A DNA stretch of 59,220 nt from Veillonellaceae bacterium (GTDB taxonomy: Bacteria > Bacillota_C > Negativicutes > UBA1444), in the NCBI GenBank assembly GCA_012798135.1, contig JAAZNU010000024.1, forward strand, positions 1-59,220. The letters are read 5' to 3'. Below are positions 31,640 to 40,054 of this stretch, in pieces; the first letter of the stretch is position 1, and every line of letters begins with the position of its first letter. The position numbers and the translations under genes are program-made. The notes beneath the pieces were generated by a model that made no database searches, was not told the origin of the DNA, and saw only the letters and a program-made list of their open reading frames with translations.

Positions 31640-33109
31640 TTGGAAGCCATTACGACCAGTAACATGATCATCATGCTGTTGGGCCTGCTGATGTTGGCAG
31701 GTGCCTTGTCCACAAAGATTTCCGCCCGGGTCGGCGTGCCGGCCCTGGTCGTGTTTGTCGGCCTGGGTATGCTGCTGGGGCGGTTCTTTTATTTTGACGA
31801 TGCCTTTATTACCCAGCTGTTCGGGACGCTGGCCCTAATCGCCATTTTGTTCGAAGGCGGCCTGAACACGTCCTGGCCGGATGTGAAACCGGTGTGTCGG
31901 GCCGCGCTGTCGCTGGCGACGGTGGGAGTGCTGGTCACGGCGGTCGTTCTGGGTTTGCTGGCTCATTTCCTGTTGGGCCTGCCCTGGCTCGAAGGCATGC
32001 TGTTCGGCTCGATCGTCGGCTCGACCGACGCGGCGGCGGTGTTCGCCGTCATCGGCGGCCAACGCCTGCGCAAACCACTGGCGGCGACGGTGACGGCGGA
32101 GTCCGGGCTCAACGATCCCACGGCAATTTTTCTGACGATGCTGTGCATCCAGTTGCTGACGCAGCCGCAGACGAGTATCGGGAGTTTGGGGCTGTTTTTC
32201 CTGCAGCAGGTCGGCATCGGCAGCGTGACCGGCCTGGTGGCCGGCAAGGCGGTGGTGGCGGTCATCAACCGGGTCCGGATGCAGAGTTCCGGCCTGTATC
32301 CCATCCTCACGCTGGCCTGCGCGACGGTGGTGTACGCGCTGACGGCGCTGCTGGGCGGCAGCGGCTTTCTGGCGGTGTACCTCATGGCGATCATCGCCGG
32401 CAACTCCGAACTGGTGTATCGGCCGGCGATCTTCCGCTTCAACGAAGGCTTCGCCTGGATGATGCAGATTTTCATGTTCGTACTGCTCGGATGGCTGGTA
32501 TTCCCGGAGCAGCTCACGAATCTGGCGCTGTCGGGATTCTCCCTGGCGGTGCTGTTGATGGCGGTGGCCCGGCCGGCTGCCGTCTGGGTCAGTTTGGCGC
32601 GCTCGGAGTTTTCCGGCCGGGAGAAACTGTTCCTGTCCTGGGCCGGGCTGAAAGGCGCCGTGCCGATTCTGCTGGGAACGTATCCGTTGCTGGCCGGCCT
32701 GCCGAACGCTAAACTCATCTTCAACGCCACTTTCTTTGTCGTCATGGCCTCGGCACTGATCCAGGGCTCGACGGTCAACCTGGCGGCCCGCCTCCTGGGA
32801 CTGGCGGAAAAGGGCCGGCGGCCGTCGCCGTACGCGGTGGAGTTGGTGGCCCTGGAAAAGACGGACAGCGAGATCGTCGAGATCGAGATCGACGCCGAAA
32901 ATGCCGCCGCCAACCGGGAAATCCGCGACTTGTCCCTGCCCGAAGCCGTGCTGATCGTGGCGATCATGCGGGAGAACGCGCTGATCACGCCGCGCGGCGA
33001 AACACGGCTGTTGCCGGGCGATGTCCTGTATGTTCTGACGCCGAAACGCCAGGTGGACTGCATCCAGCAGGTGTTCGCGACGAGCGAAGGCGCGGTTTGT
33101 GAACTTTAG
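31640..33109 (+). CDS. Potassium/proton antiporter (CvrA/NhaP2 type) with TrkA-C domain
   Basis: This 489-aa protein starts at TTG 31640, seven nt after GGAGG. The CPA1 antiporter core has about 12 transmembrane segments with ILFEGGLNTSWPDVKP and SIVGSTDAAAVFAVIGG, TAESGLNDPTAIFLT (the conserved Asp pair region) and SGFLAVYLMAIIAGN. A cytoplasmic TrkA-C domain follows (about residues 400-480, ending LLPGDVLYVLTPKRQ). Relatives exchange K+ or Na+ for protons and protect against osmotic or alkaline stress. It is the second gene after the dipeptidase (30 nt gap), probably in one transcript. Confidence 0.88.
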   Translation: MEAITTSNMIIMLLGLLMLAGALSTKISARVGVPALVVFVGLGMLLGRFFYFDDAFITQLFGTLALIAILFEGGLNTSWPDVKPVCRAALSLATVGVLVTAVVLGLLAHFLLGLPWLEGMLFGSIVGSTDAAAVFAVIGGQRLRKPLAATVTAESGLNDPTAIFLTMLCIQLLTQPQTSIGSLGLFFLQQVGIGSVTGLVAGKAVVAVINRVRMQSSGLYPILTLACATVVYALTALLGGSGFLAVYLMAIIAGNSELVYRPAIFRFNEGFAWMMQIFMFVLLGWLVFPEQLTNLALSGFSLAVLLMAVARPAAVWVSLARSEFSGREKLFLSWAGLKGAVPILLGTYPLLAGLPNAKLIFNATFFVVMASALIQGSTVNLAARLLGLAEKGRRPSPYAVELVALEKTDSEIVEIEIDAENAAANREIRDLSLPEAVLIVAIMRENALITPRGETRLLPGDVLYVLTPKRQVDCIQQVFATSEGAVCEL

Positions 33110-33177
33110 GCGGGCAGGAAAAAGCCGGCCGGAAGCGAATCTTTAAATCATAGGAAAAAACACCGGGAGGGAATATC

Positions 33178-33528
33178 GTGTTTGCACTCAATTTTGAATG
33201 GCCGCAAAACGAAGCGCTGCTGATTGCCCGGGCCAAAGACTGCACGGTGCGCCTGGGGGATATCCGGGACAGCTTCCCGGAGAACTCGGTGGTCTGGATC
33301 ACCTCCGGACCGAAGTACGGACCGAAGCGCAAACTTTACAACGCCATGATCGACACGGTCTATACCAAGGAGTTTTACGCCCTGACCATGAACGATCTGC
33401 GGCATCAGAGCCCGGACATCAAAACCGTCGACGACCTGCGCGAGTATTTCCAGAGCAAATACCAGAAGCGCATCCTGCCGGACGACATCGTGACCGTGAT
33501 CTATTTTTCCGAGATCGTGAATTCCTGA
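33178..33528 (+). CDS. Conserved small protein, possible ASCH/PUA-like fold
   Basis: This 116-aa protein starts at GTG with GGGAGGGAATATC upstream. It is a mixed alpha/beta cytoplasmic protein with an ordered composition (VRLGDIRDSFPENSVVWIT, KYGPKRKLYNAMIDTVYTKEFYALTM and a closing DDIVTVIYFSEI). The pattern of alternating basic strands recalls ASCH/PUA-type nucleic-acid-binding domains, but the ASCH signature (G-x-K-x-x-E-x-R) is absent, so this is only a suggestion. It is 34 nt upstream of the cupin gene and probably co-transcribed. Confidence 0.65.
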   Translation: MFALNFEWPQNEALLIARAKDCTVRLGDIRDSFPENSVVWITSGPKYGPKRKLYNAMIDTVYTKEFYALTMNDLRHQSPDIKTVDDLREYFQSKYQKRILPDDIVTVIYFSEIVNS

Positions 33529-33562
33529 ATTCGGCCCATTACAATAGGAAGGAGGAACCGAC

Positions 33563-33910
33563 GTGATCAAGAAAGCGGCGGACCTGCAGCCGGTTTCCTA
33601 CCAGAACCGGTTTGGCGGCCAGGGCGAGGTGCGGATGAAAAACCTGCTGACGGCGGAGGAGTTTTGCGGCAAAGGGCGGCTGTTCGCCCACAATGTGATT
33701 CTGCCCGGCTCGTCGATCGGCTTCCATCAGCACCACGGGGATTTCGAAACCTATTACGTCCTGAAGGGCGAGGGAATGATCAACGACAATGGCGTGAAAT
33801 CGCCGGTCCGGGCCGGCGACGTGATTTATACGAAGAACGGCGAGAGTCACGGCCTGGAGAATACCGGGACCGAGAATCTCGAAGTCATGGCCCTGGTGCT
33901 GTTCGACTGA
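33563..33910 (+). CDS. Cupin-domain protein
   Basis: This is a 115-aa single-domain cupin. Cupin motif 1 reads GSSIGFHQHHGDFETYYVLKGEG (metal ligands H-x-H and E) and motif 2 reads GDVIYTKNGESHGLENTG. It would be a small metal-binding beta-barrel, acting as an isomerase, dioxygenase or sensor. The substrate is unknown. It starts at GTG after GGAGGAACCGAC and follows the 116-aa gene. Confidence 0.85.
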   Translation: MIKKAADLQPVSYQNRFGGQGEVRMKNLLTAEEFCGKGRLFAHNVILPGSSIGFHQHHGDFETYYVLKGEGMINDNGVKSPVRAGDVIYTKNGESHGLENTGTENLEVMALVLFD

Positions 33911-33937
33911 CGGCGGCTGGAATAGGAGAGATTTGAC

Positions 33938-34591
33938 TTGAAGAAAAGGATTTGGCTGCAGGCGGCCATTCTGCTGGTTTTGTCCGCTTTGCTCGCCTCG
34001 GTCTGGGGCTGCGGGACGACGGCGACGCCGCCCAAACCCGGCAAGGCGACCGACAAGACGTCAATGTCGCAGGCCAGGGCCGCGAAAACGCCGCTGCCGG
34101 CGGCGATCCGGCAGCCGAACAAGGTGCAGGCGACCGGCACGATCGAAGTGGCGTTCAGCCCGAACGGCGGGGGTGCGGCCCTGATCATCCGGACGATCGG
34201 CGAAGCAAAGAAAACCATCAGGGTGCAGGCCTACAGCTTTACGAACGCGGATATCGCCAAGGCGCTGCTGGACGCGCACAAACGCGGCGTGAACGTCCGG
34301 GTCGTGCTGGACAAGAGCCAGGAAACCGAGAAATACACCTCGGCCACCTTTCTGGCGAATGCCGGGGTTCCGGTGCGGATCGACGATGATTTCGCCATCG
34401 CCCACAGCAAGATCATGATCCTCGACGAGGAAACCGTCATCACCGGCAGCTTCAACTTCACCAAGGCGGCGGAGGAAAAGAACGCGGAGAATGTGCTGGT
34501 GATCCGCGGCAACAAGGAACTGGCGAAACTGTACCTGCAAAACTGGCAGTGGCGCTGGGACGCCACGGAAGCCTACAAACGCAAGGAATAG
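33938..34591 (+). CDS. Phospholipase D-family (Nuc-like) lipoprotein
   Basis: This 217-aa protein starts at TTG after GGAGAGATTTGAC. A lipobox SVWGCG puts the mature protein on the membrane surface. The PLD/Nuc domain carries one full HKD motif: AHSKIMILDEETVITGSFNFTKAAEEKNAEN (residues about 155-185). YSFTNADIAKALLDAHKRGV before it is the conserved scaffold. Such single-HKD proteins dimerise and act as periplasmic or extracellular endonucleases, or less often phospholipases. It is monocistronic or at the end of the 33178 group. Confidence 0.85.
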   Translation: MKKRIWLQAAILLVLSALLASVWGCGTTATPPKPGKATDKTSMSQARAAKTPLPAAIRQPNKVQATGTIEVAFSPNGGGAALIIRTIGEAKKTIRVQAYSFTNADIAKALLDAHKRGVNVRVVLDKSQETEKYTSATFLANAGVPVRIDDDFAIAHSKIMILDEETVITGSFNFTKAAEEKNAENVLVIRGNKELAKLYLQNWQWRWDATEAYKRKE

Positions 34592-34610
34592 GGAATACAG
34601 GCGACAAATG

Positions 34611-34640
34611 AAAGATGACGGCGCGCAGCCGTCATCTTTT
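34611..34640. terminator. Terminator between convergent genes
   Basis: GATGACGGC pairs with GCCGTCATC across a 5-nt loop and is followed by TTTT. It lies between the converging PLD-lipoprotein and AsmA-like genes. Confidence 0.75.
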
Positions 34641-34668
34641 GTCATTTCCGGAGTTGTGGGTAAGCAGA

Positions 34669-35961
34669 TCAGAACAGCCGGGGCAGGGTCGGCAGCTTCG
34701 GCAGGCCAGGCACGGCCGGAACCTTGGGAAGTTCCGGCTGGACAGGGACGAGCGGCAGCCGGAACAGGGTTTTGATGGAGTTCAGGCTGTCGGCGTCGTC
34801 GATGGCGATCACCTGGCCGGCGATGGTCGCCCGCAGGTTGTAGTAGCGCATGGACTGGCCTCGCTTGGCAAAATTGCCGGTGAGGGCGTCGAAGGCGATG
34901 CCGGAAATCGAGCCGGCCCCCATGCTGAAGGTGCCGTCGGCGTTGGTATGGTCTCCGTCGCCCTGGCCGCTGGCCTGGGCGGAGAAGTTGAGCCGGCCCT
35001 GGATGTCCTTGTCGGACAGCTGGGAACTGTCGAGGTTCCGGCCGGAGACGGTCTGCGAGAAGCGCCGCGTATCCAGGGCGATCGGGCCGCTGGTGGCGAT
35101 GTTGCCTCCGAGAGCGTTGAGCGTGGTTCCGGCCAGCGTAAGCGTGCCATCGGCCCAGGAAAACTCGCCGGCCGCGTCGCGGAAGGCGGTGTCGCCGAGC
35201 GAACCGGCGGGAATGGAGAACGAACCCTGGGCGGTGGGCTTGGCGGTGGTTCCCTCCAGACGGAACCGGGTCGTCACCGCTCCTTTCAGCGGGCTGCTGG
35301 CGGTGAAAACCGCCGGATCGGCGCCGGCGACCGACGCCTCGATCTTGCCGCCGCCACTGAAATTCCAGACTCCCTTCGCGGCCAAATCCGCCGCTGCTTG
35401 CTTGGATTTCAGGTCGATGGCGATATTGGGATAGTTCGCGAAATCGAGCTGTCCGTTAACCTGTTTGAATTCATAGCGGCTGTCGGGGGTGGCGATGGCG
35501 ACCGCGGCGTCGGCGACCTCGACCCGGCCCCGGAACACGGCGGCCGGCGCGGCCGGCTCGGCGGCGGGCCGGCGCAAGGTTTCGGACACGTTCCAGCGTT
35601 CCTGCCGATCCCGGCTCAACTGCAGCGTCAGGCCGTCGAGGCGGACGCTGCGGACGCGGCCGATATCCAGGCTGCGGCTCAGAATGTCGCTGAGATCCAG
35701 TTTGAGCGTCAGTTTGCGGGCGGCGGCGACCAAGGCGCCGCCTTTGTCGTGCACCGCCACTTGCTGGGCGGTCAGCTCGCCGGCCAGGGAAAAGTCGATT
35801 TCACCCAGCGTCAGCGTACCGTTGATGGACTTGCCGGCGGTCTGCAGGATCAGCTGCCGGGCGACGCCGGTCAGGGAAGCGCCGCTGAATTGCCAATAGG
35901 CCAAACCGGCGGCGATCAGGACGAACAGGCCGATGAGGACGAGCTTGGCGGTTTTGTTCAT
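34669..35961 (-). CDS. AsmA/TamB-like envelope protein
   Basis: This is a 430-aa protein with one N-terminal transmembrane anchor (AKLVLIGLFVLIAAGLAYW). A long beta-strand-rich body follows with the AsmA pattern (TLTLGEIDFSLAGELTAQQVAVHD; GNIATSGPIALDTRRFSQTV; GTFSMGAGSISGIAFDALTGNF). The last 30 residues are a Leu-Pro repeat (LPLVPVQPELPKVPAVPGL). AsmA/TamB-type proteins span the periplasm of diderm bacteria and move lipids or help outer-membrane assembly. Its presence supports an outer membrane. It is the last gene of a minus-strand operon, 19 nt after the EFR1 gene. Confidence 0.75.
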   Translation of the reverse strand: MNKTAKLVLIGLFVLIAAGLAYWQFSGASLTGVARQLILQTAGKSINGTLTLGEIDFSLAGELTAQQVAVHDKGGALVAAARKLTLKLDLSDILSRSLDIGRVRSVRLDGLTLQLSRDRQERWNVSETLRRPAAEPAAPAAVFRGRVEVADAAVAIATPDSRYEFKQVNGQLDFANYPNIAIDLKSKQAAADLAAKGVWNFSGGGKIEASVAGADPAVFTASSPLKGAVTTRFRLEGTTAKPTAQGSFSIPAGSLGDTAFRDAAGEFSWADGTLTLAGTTLNALGGNIATSGPIALDTRRFSQTVSGRNLDSSQLSDKDIQGRLNFSAQASGQGDGDHTNADGTFSMGAGSISGIAFDALTGNFAKRGQSMRYYNLRATIAGQVIAIDDADSLNSIKTLFRLPLVPVQPELPKVPAVPGLPKLPTLPRLF

Positions 35962-35980
35962 GGCGTTTCTCTTCCTTTCC

Positions 35981-36781
35981 CTATTCGGGCGGTTTGCGAT
36001 GGGCGGCGGCCAGCATGTCCGCCAGGGAAATCTCGGGATGGTGGTAGCGCTGTTTGCCGGCGGTCTTGTCGCCGTAGCGGATCGCTTCCTGCGGACACCA
36101 CTGCAGGCAGGCCAGGCATTGCGAGCAATGATGCCGCCACACCGGCCGGCCTTGCTCCATCAGGATGTTGGCGGATGGGCAGATGCGCGCGCAGACGCCG
36201 CAGCCGGTGCAGGTGTCTTCCGTCCGGAACTCCTTGTCGCTGGCGGCCATTTTGGGATAACCATGGCGGTTGATCGTGGAAAACAGCATGTTCTGCCACC
36301 ACGGCCCTTTCTCGATCGGGCCCGGTTGCCGTTCCCGGATGATGGCGGCGATGCGGTCCAGTTTGGCCTGGGCCGCGCTGAACAGCTCCTGTTGCTTGGC
36401 CGCCGGCTGGGCGCCGTTCCAGAGGATGTAGTTGGATGGCATGGCGAACGCAAACCCGCTTTGCAGCGTCACTCCCCGCGACTGCAGACGGTCGCGCAGG
36501 TCCAGCAGCGTGGCTGCAACCTGGCCGGCGTTCACCGCCAGGGCGAAGACATAGCGTCCCGGCGCGGCAGTAAGACGAGCGGTGAAGTCCCGCACATGCT
36601 GCGGCAGGCCCCAGACATGCACCGGAAAGATCAGGCCGACCCGGTCGCAGTCGGCGCCGGGTAGTTCGTAGTTCGTGCCGAGGGAGACCAGTTCGCTTTC
36701 GCCGTCGAGGCGGCCGGCCAGCTGCCGCGCCACCCAGAGAGAATTGCCGGTGCCGGTGTAGTAGTAAAGACGGGTGGTCAT
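35981..36781 (-). CDS. EFR1-family flavodoxin-ferredoxin protein
   Basis: This is a 266-aa protein. The N-terminal flavodoxin-like domain (LYYYTGTGNSLWVARQLA, with the FMN phosphate loop TGTGNS) is followed by two C-terminal [4Fe-4S] ferredoxin motifs, CTGCGVCARICPSANI and CSQCLACLQWCPQEAI. EFR1 proteins carry electrons in anaerobes; their partners are poorly known. The start ATG 36781 overlaps the stop of the preceding peptidase-like gene by 4 nt, so the two are translationally coupled. That is unusual for a redox carrier and a secreted protein. Confidence 0.9.
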   Translation of the reverse strand: MTTRLYYYTGTGNSLWVARQLAGRLDGESELVSLGTNYELPGADCDRVGLIFPVHVWGLPQHVRDFTARLTAAPGRYVFALAVNAGQVAATLLDLRDRLQSRGVTLQSGFAFAMPSNYILWNGAQPAAKQQELFSAAQAKLDRIAAIIRERQPGPIEKGPWWQNMLFSTINRHGYPKMAASDKEFRTEDTCTGCGVCARICPSANILMEQGRPVWRHHCSQCLACLQWCPQEAIRYGDKTAGKQRYHHPEISLADMLAAAHRKPPE

Positions 36782-38448
36782 GGCGTTTCCTCTGCAGCGG
36801 TGCGCGAGGAGTTCGGGTCCGCGGGAGCGGGCGGATTCCAGGCGCCCGAGTCGGGCTCTACGAAGTCGCTGGCCCGTCCCCAGAACTGCGCCGTCGTCAT
36901 TCCATAGATTTTCTGAAACGAAGCGACCGGATCGCCCGAAGTATTCGAGGCCTTCAGCCATTCGCCGATCCGGGGATAGCCGCCGTACTTGTCTGCCAGA
37001 TAATGGGCCGAGAGGGCCGCCACACCGCGCACCGCCGCCGGTCCGTGTTTTTCCGCCGCCGCCGACCAGGCGCTCAGCGTCATCAACTGCGGCAGTTGCG
37101 GCCAGGATCGGCTATGGGACAGTCCGTATTCCCAGGAACCCTGGAAGTCGCCGTAGCGGCAGAACCCGCTGCGTTCGGCGGAGCGGGCGGCCATGATGTT
37201 GGCGGCGCCATAGGAAAGCCATTTCATGTTGTCCATGTTTTTCGCGCCGCCGGCTTCGCTGATCATCCGGCTGAGCACGACCAAGGCGATCTGATAGATC
37301 TTTTCCTCCGGTTCGGTCATGGTGGCGTCATTCATGACGACGACGCTGCCGCGATCGGTCCAGTTTTCGTTCTTGGCCTGGGCCGCCGCCTGCTCGGTCG
37401 TCAGGCCGAATTCCCTCGCCATCGTCGCGACATAGGCGTCGCGGTCCGCGGTCAGTACGACCCGGAACGCGTCCCGCAGCTGTCCTTTCCAGGCATCGAA
37501 GGCCAGTTGCCGCGCCAGTTCGGCACCTTTCTCGAAATAGGCCCGGCTGTCCGCCGACACGGCCCCCCGGCTGGCAAAGTCGATTTTGGCCGGCTCGCCC
37601 ATCGCTAGGATGTACCAGGCCTGAAAATCGCTGAGATATTGGCCGATCTCCATGCCGAACGCCTTTTCAAAGGCCGAGTCGCTGGAGACCACCGGCACGT
37701 TCTTGAAATAGTTGGCGATGGCCGGCAGGCCTTTTTGTTTCATCAGGAAGAAGACCATCAGGTCGGCCATGGCATCGGGCCGTCGGCCTTCCTGGGTGAA
37801 TTTCAGCCAGGCTTCCGGATTGCGCTGAACGATGTCGCTGGGCGAGACGCTGCGTTTGAGTCCCCGCAACAGGTTGAAACGGTCCAGCTTCCATTTTTCG
37901 ACGCTCTCGTAGCCGACCGACTCGCCGACGCGGGAGGCGACCAGATTGGCGCTGCCTTCCGCCAGCCACTGCAGGGCTTTTTTGCCATAATCTTCGCCGG
38001 CCCACTGGGAAAGCATTTGGTAAAACAGATGGCGGCCGACGAACGAGACTTTGTCCTGGCCGGTTTTCAGGGCGGGATGGGAGAGATCCATCAGGATCAC
38101 GCCGAACCCGGACTTGTTGTACCAGATACCGCCGAAGGCCTGCTCGCCCTTGTCGGCGCTGTCTTTTTTCTCCACGAACATCCGCTGCTTCACCCGGCGG
38201 AAGCTGTCCGCGTCCGGGCAGATATACAGGCTGACATCCTGGCGGAGTTCAGCGGCCAATTCCTCCTTGAGCAGCACTTCGAAGGCGCTGACCGCCGTGC
38301 GGATGTCCTGCGCCGCCAGCGGGTCGACGCCCGGGTCCTCGATTATCTTGACCGCGGCCTGGGCCGGGGCGGCCAGCAGCAAAGCGCCGCATAGCAGCAG
38401 GCAACACAGCAGGGGCCGGATTCCGAATACTTTCTTCAGCATATCCAT
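36778..38448 (-). CDS. Secreted tandem peptidase-MA-like protein lacking catalytic residues
   Basis: This is a 556-aa protein with a signal peptide (LLCCLLLCGALLLAAPAQA). The body holds two related modules: residues about 30-300 with FVGRHLFYQML and ALQWLAEGSANLVASRVG, and residues about 310-520 with VVLSRMI and MKWLSYGAANIMAARSAE. The W-L-x-x-G-x-A-N-x-x-A-x-R repeat resembles the second zinc-binding helix of gluzincin (peptidase MA/M1-like) folds. The HExxH helix is degenerate in both (GRHLFYQ, LSRMISE), so peptidase activity is doubtful. It heads an envelope operon with EFR1 and an AsmA-like protein. GAAAGGTAG precedes the ATG. Confidence 0.65.
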   Translation of the reverse strand: MDMLKKVFGIRPLLCCLLLCGALLLAAPAQAAVKIIEDPGVDPLAAQDIRTAVSAFEVLLKEELAAELRQDVSLYICPDADSFRRVKQRMFVEKKDSADKGEQAFGGIWYNKSGFGVILMDLSHPALKTGQDKVSFVGRHLFYQMLSQWAGEDYGKKALQWLAEGSANLVASRVGESVGYESVEKWKLDRFNLLRGLKRSVSPSDIVQRNPEAWLKFTQEGRRPDAMADLMVFFLMKQKGLPAIANYFKNVPVVSSDSAFEKAFGMEIGQYLSDFQAWYILAMGEPAKIDFASRGAVSADSRAYFEKGAELARQLAFDAWKGQLRDAFRVVLTADRDAYVATMAREFGLTTEQAAAQAKNENWTDRGSVVVMNDATMTEPEEKIYQIALVVLSRMISEAGGAKNMDNMKWLSYGAANIMAARSAERSGFCRYGDFQGSWEYGLSHSRSWPQLPQLMTLSAWSAAAEKHGPAAVRGVAALSAHYLADKYGGYPRIGEWLKASNTSGDPVASFQKIYGMTTAQFWGRASDFVEPDSGAWNPPAPADPNSSRTAAEETP

Positions 38449-38672
38449 CTACCTTTCTCCATTGATCGGAGTATTTTCGCCGGCGCGCCTTGCAACGCGC
38501 CCTATACTTTACTTTACTTTGACGCCGGCGCGGCAAATCCTTCGCCGGCCGAAAATCTTTCCGCGCGGCAACGGCGAGCGACGCGGCCCACTAAGCAATA
38601 CCGGAAGGATTTTCCGGCGCGCTTGTCAAATGTAATTTCAATATCATCATGAATATGACTGGAGGAATACCG

Positions 38673-40013
38673 TTGAGTCCACAGGAAGAGTATCAGGCCA
38701 AGCTGCGCAGCCCGGAGCAGGCTGTGGCCGTCATCAAGTCCGGGCAATGGATCGATTACGGAATGGCCCTGTCGGAGCCGCGGCGGCTGGATGCGGCGCT
38801 GGCCCGGCGCAAGGACGAACTGCGGGATGTAAAGATCCGCGCTTCGTTGACGGTGGAGCCGATCCAGGCGGTGCTGGCCGATCCCAAACGGGAAGCGTTC
38901 ACCCTGTGCAGCTGGCATTTCGGCGGGTTCGAGCGCAGACTGCATGAACAGGACTTGTGCAACTACATCCCGATGGTCTACCGCAACGAGCCGTCCTATT
39001 ACCGCAACGGCCTGCAGGTGGACGTGGCCATGCTCAAACTGACGCCGATGGACCAACACGGCTATTTCAATTTTTCACTGACCAATTCGGCGACCCGGGC
39101 GATCATCGAGGCGGCGAAAGTCGTCATCGTCGAAACGGATAAGAATCTGCCGGTCGCGCTGGGCGGTCGGGACGAATGCGTGCATATTTCGGAAGTGGAC
39201 TATGTCGTGGACGGCGGCGATTATCCGGCCTTCGAACTGCCGGTCGGCAGCTTCGACGAAGTGGACCGCCGGGCCGCGGCCTTCGTGGTGGAGGAAATCG
39301 TCGACGGCGCGGTGCTGCAGCTGGGCATTGGCGGCATGCCGAACGCGGTCGGCACGCTGATCGCCGAATCGGATGTGCGGGACCTCGGCATTCATACGGA
39401 AATGCTGGTCGACTCCTATCTGACGATGTACGAGGCGGGACGCCTGACCAACCGGCGTAAGCAGATCGACCGCGGCAAGGGCGTCTGGGCGTTCTGCATG
39501 GGCAGCCGGCGGTTGTACGAGTGGATCGACCATAATCCATTTCTGGCCTCCTATCCGGTCGATTACACGAATGATCCGCGAGTCATCGCGCAGAACGACA
39601 ATTTTGTTTCGATCAACGGCTGCCTGGAAGTGGACCTGTACGGGCAGGTTTCCTCGGAGTCCTCCGGTGTGCGCCAGATCACCGGCAGCGGCGGACAGCT
39701 GGATTTTGTGAGCGGCGCTTACGATTCGCGCGGCGGCAAGAGCTTCATTTGCTTCCGGTCCACCTATACCGACCCCAAGACCGGCCGGCTGGCCTCGCGG
39801 ATTTTGCCGACGTTGCCGCAGGGCAGTACCGTGACCACGCCGCGTACGCAGGCGCACTATTTCGTCACCGAGTGGGGCAAGGCCAAGCTGGCGGGCTGTT
39901 CGACCTGGGAGCGGGCGGAACGGCTGATCGGCATCGCCCACCCGGATTTCCGCGACGATCTGATCCGGCAGGCCGAGGCCATGAAAATCTGGCGGCGGAC
40001 CCAAAAAATCTGA
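38673..40013 (+). CDS. Acetyl-CoA hydrolase/transferase family CoA-transferase (butyryl-CoA:acetate type)
   Basis: This 446-aa protein starts at TTG 38673, seven nt after GGAGG; an ATG at 38649 lies before that site. Family blocks are VLQLGIGGMPNAVGTLIAE (CoA-binding), NDNFVSINGCLEVDLYGQV followed by SSESSGVRQITGSGGQLDFVSGA (catalytic Glu region), and ILPTLPQGSTVTTPR. These match the butyryl-CoA:acetate / 4-hydroxybutyrate CoA-transferase group, which moves CoA between acyl groups in fermentation. It is a single gene, divergent from the envelope operon. The exact acyl pair cannot be read from sequence alone. Confidence 0.9.
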   Translation: MSPQEEYQAKLRSPEQAVAVIKSGQWIDYGMALSEPRRLDAALARRKDELRDVKIRASLTVEPIQAVLADPKREAFTLCSWHFGGFERRLHEQDLCNYIPMVYRNEPSYYRNGLQVDVAMLKLTPMDQHGYFNFSLTNSATRAIIEAAKVVIVETDKNLPVALGGRDECVHISEVDYVVDGGDYPAFELPVGSFDEVDRRAAAFVVEEIVDGAVLQLGIGGMPNAVGTLIAESDVRDLGIHTEMLVDSYLTMYEAGRLTNRRKQIDRGKGVWAFCMGSRRLYEWIDHNPFLASYPVDYTNDPRVIAQNDNFVSINGCLEVDLYGQVSSESSGVRQITGSGGQLDFVSGAYDSRGGKSFICFRSTYTDPKTGRLASRILPTLPQGSTVTTPRTQAHYFVTEWGKAKLAGCSTWERAERLIGIAHPDFRDDLIRQAEAMKIWRRTQKI

Positions 40014-40054
40014 GTGAGGCTTAATGGCGGCAAAGGCAGCAGGGAGGATCATTC

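Noticed and set aside
34615..36273. A 552-codon plus-strand frame opposite the AsmA-like and EFR1 genes
   Set aside because: Its Gly/Arg-rich composition is typical of antisense frames in GC-rich DNA. The minus-strand genes have signal, anchor and Cys motifs.
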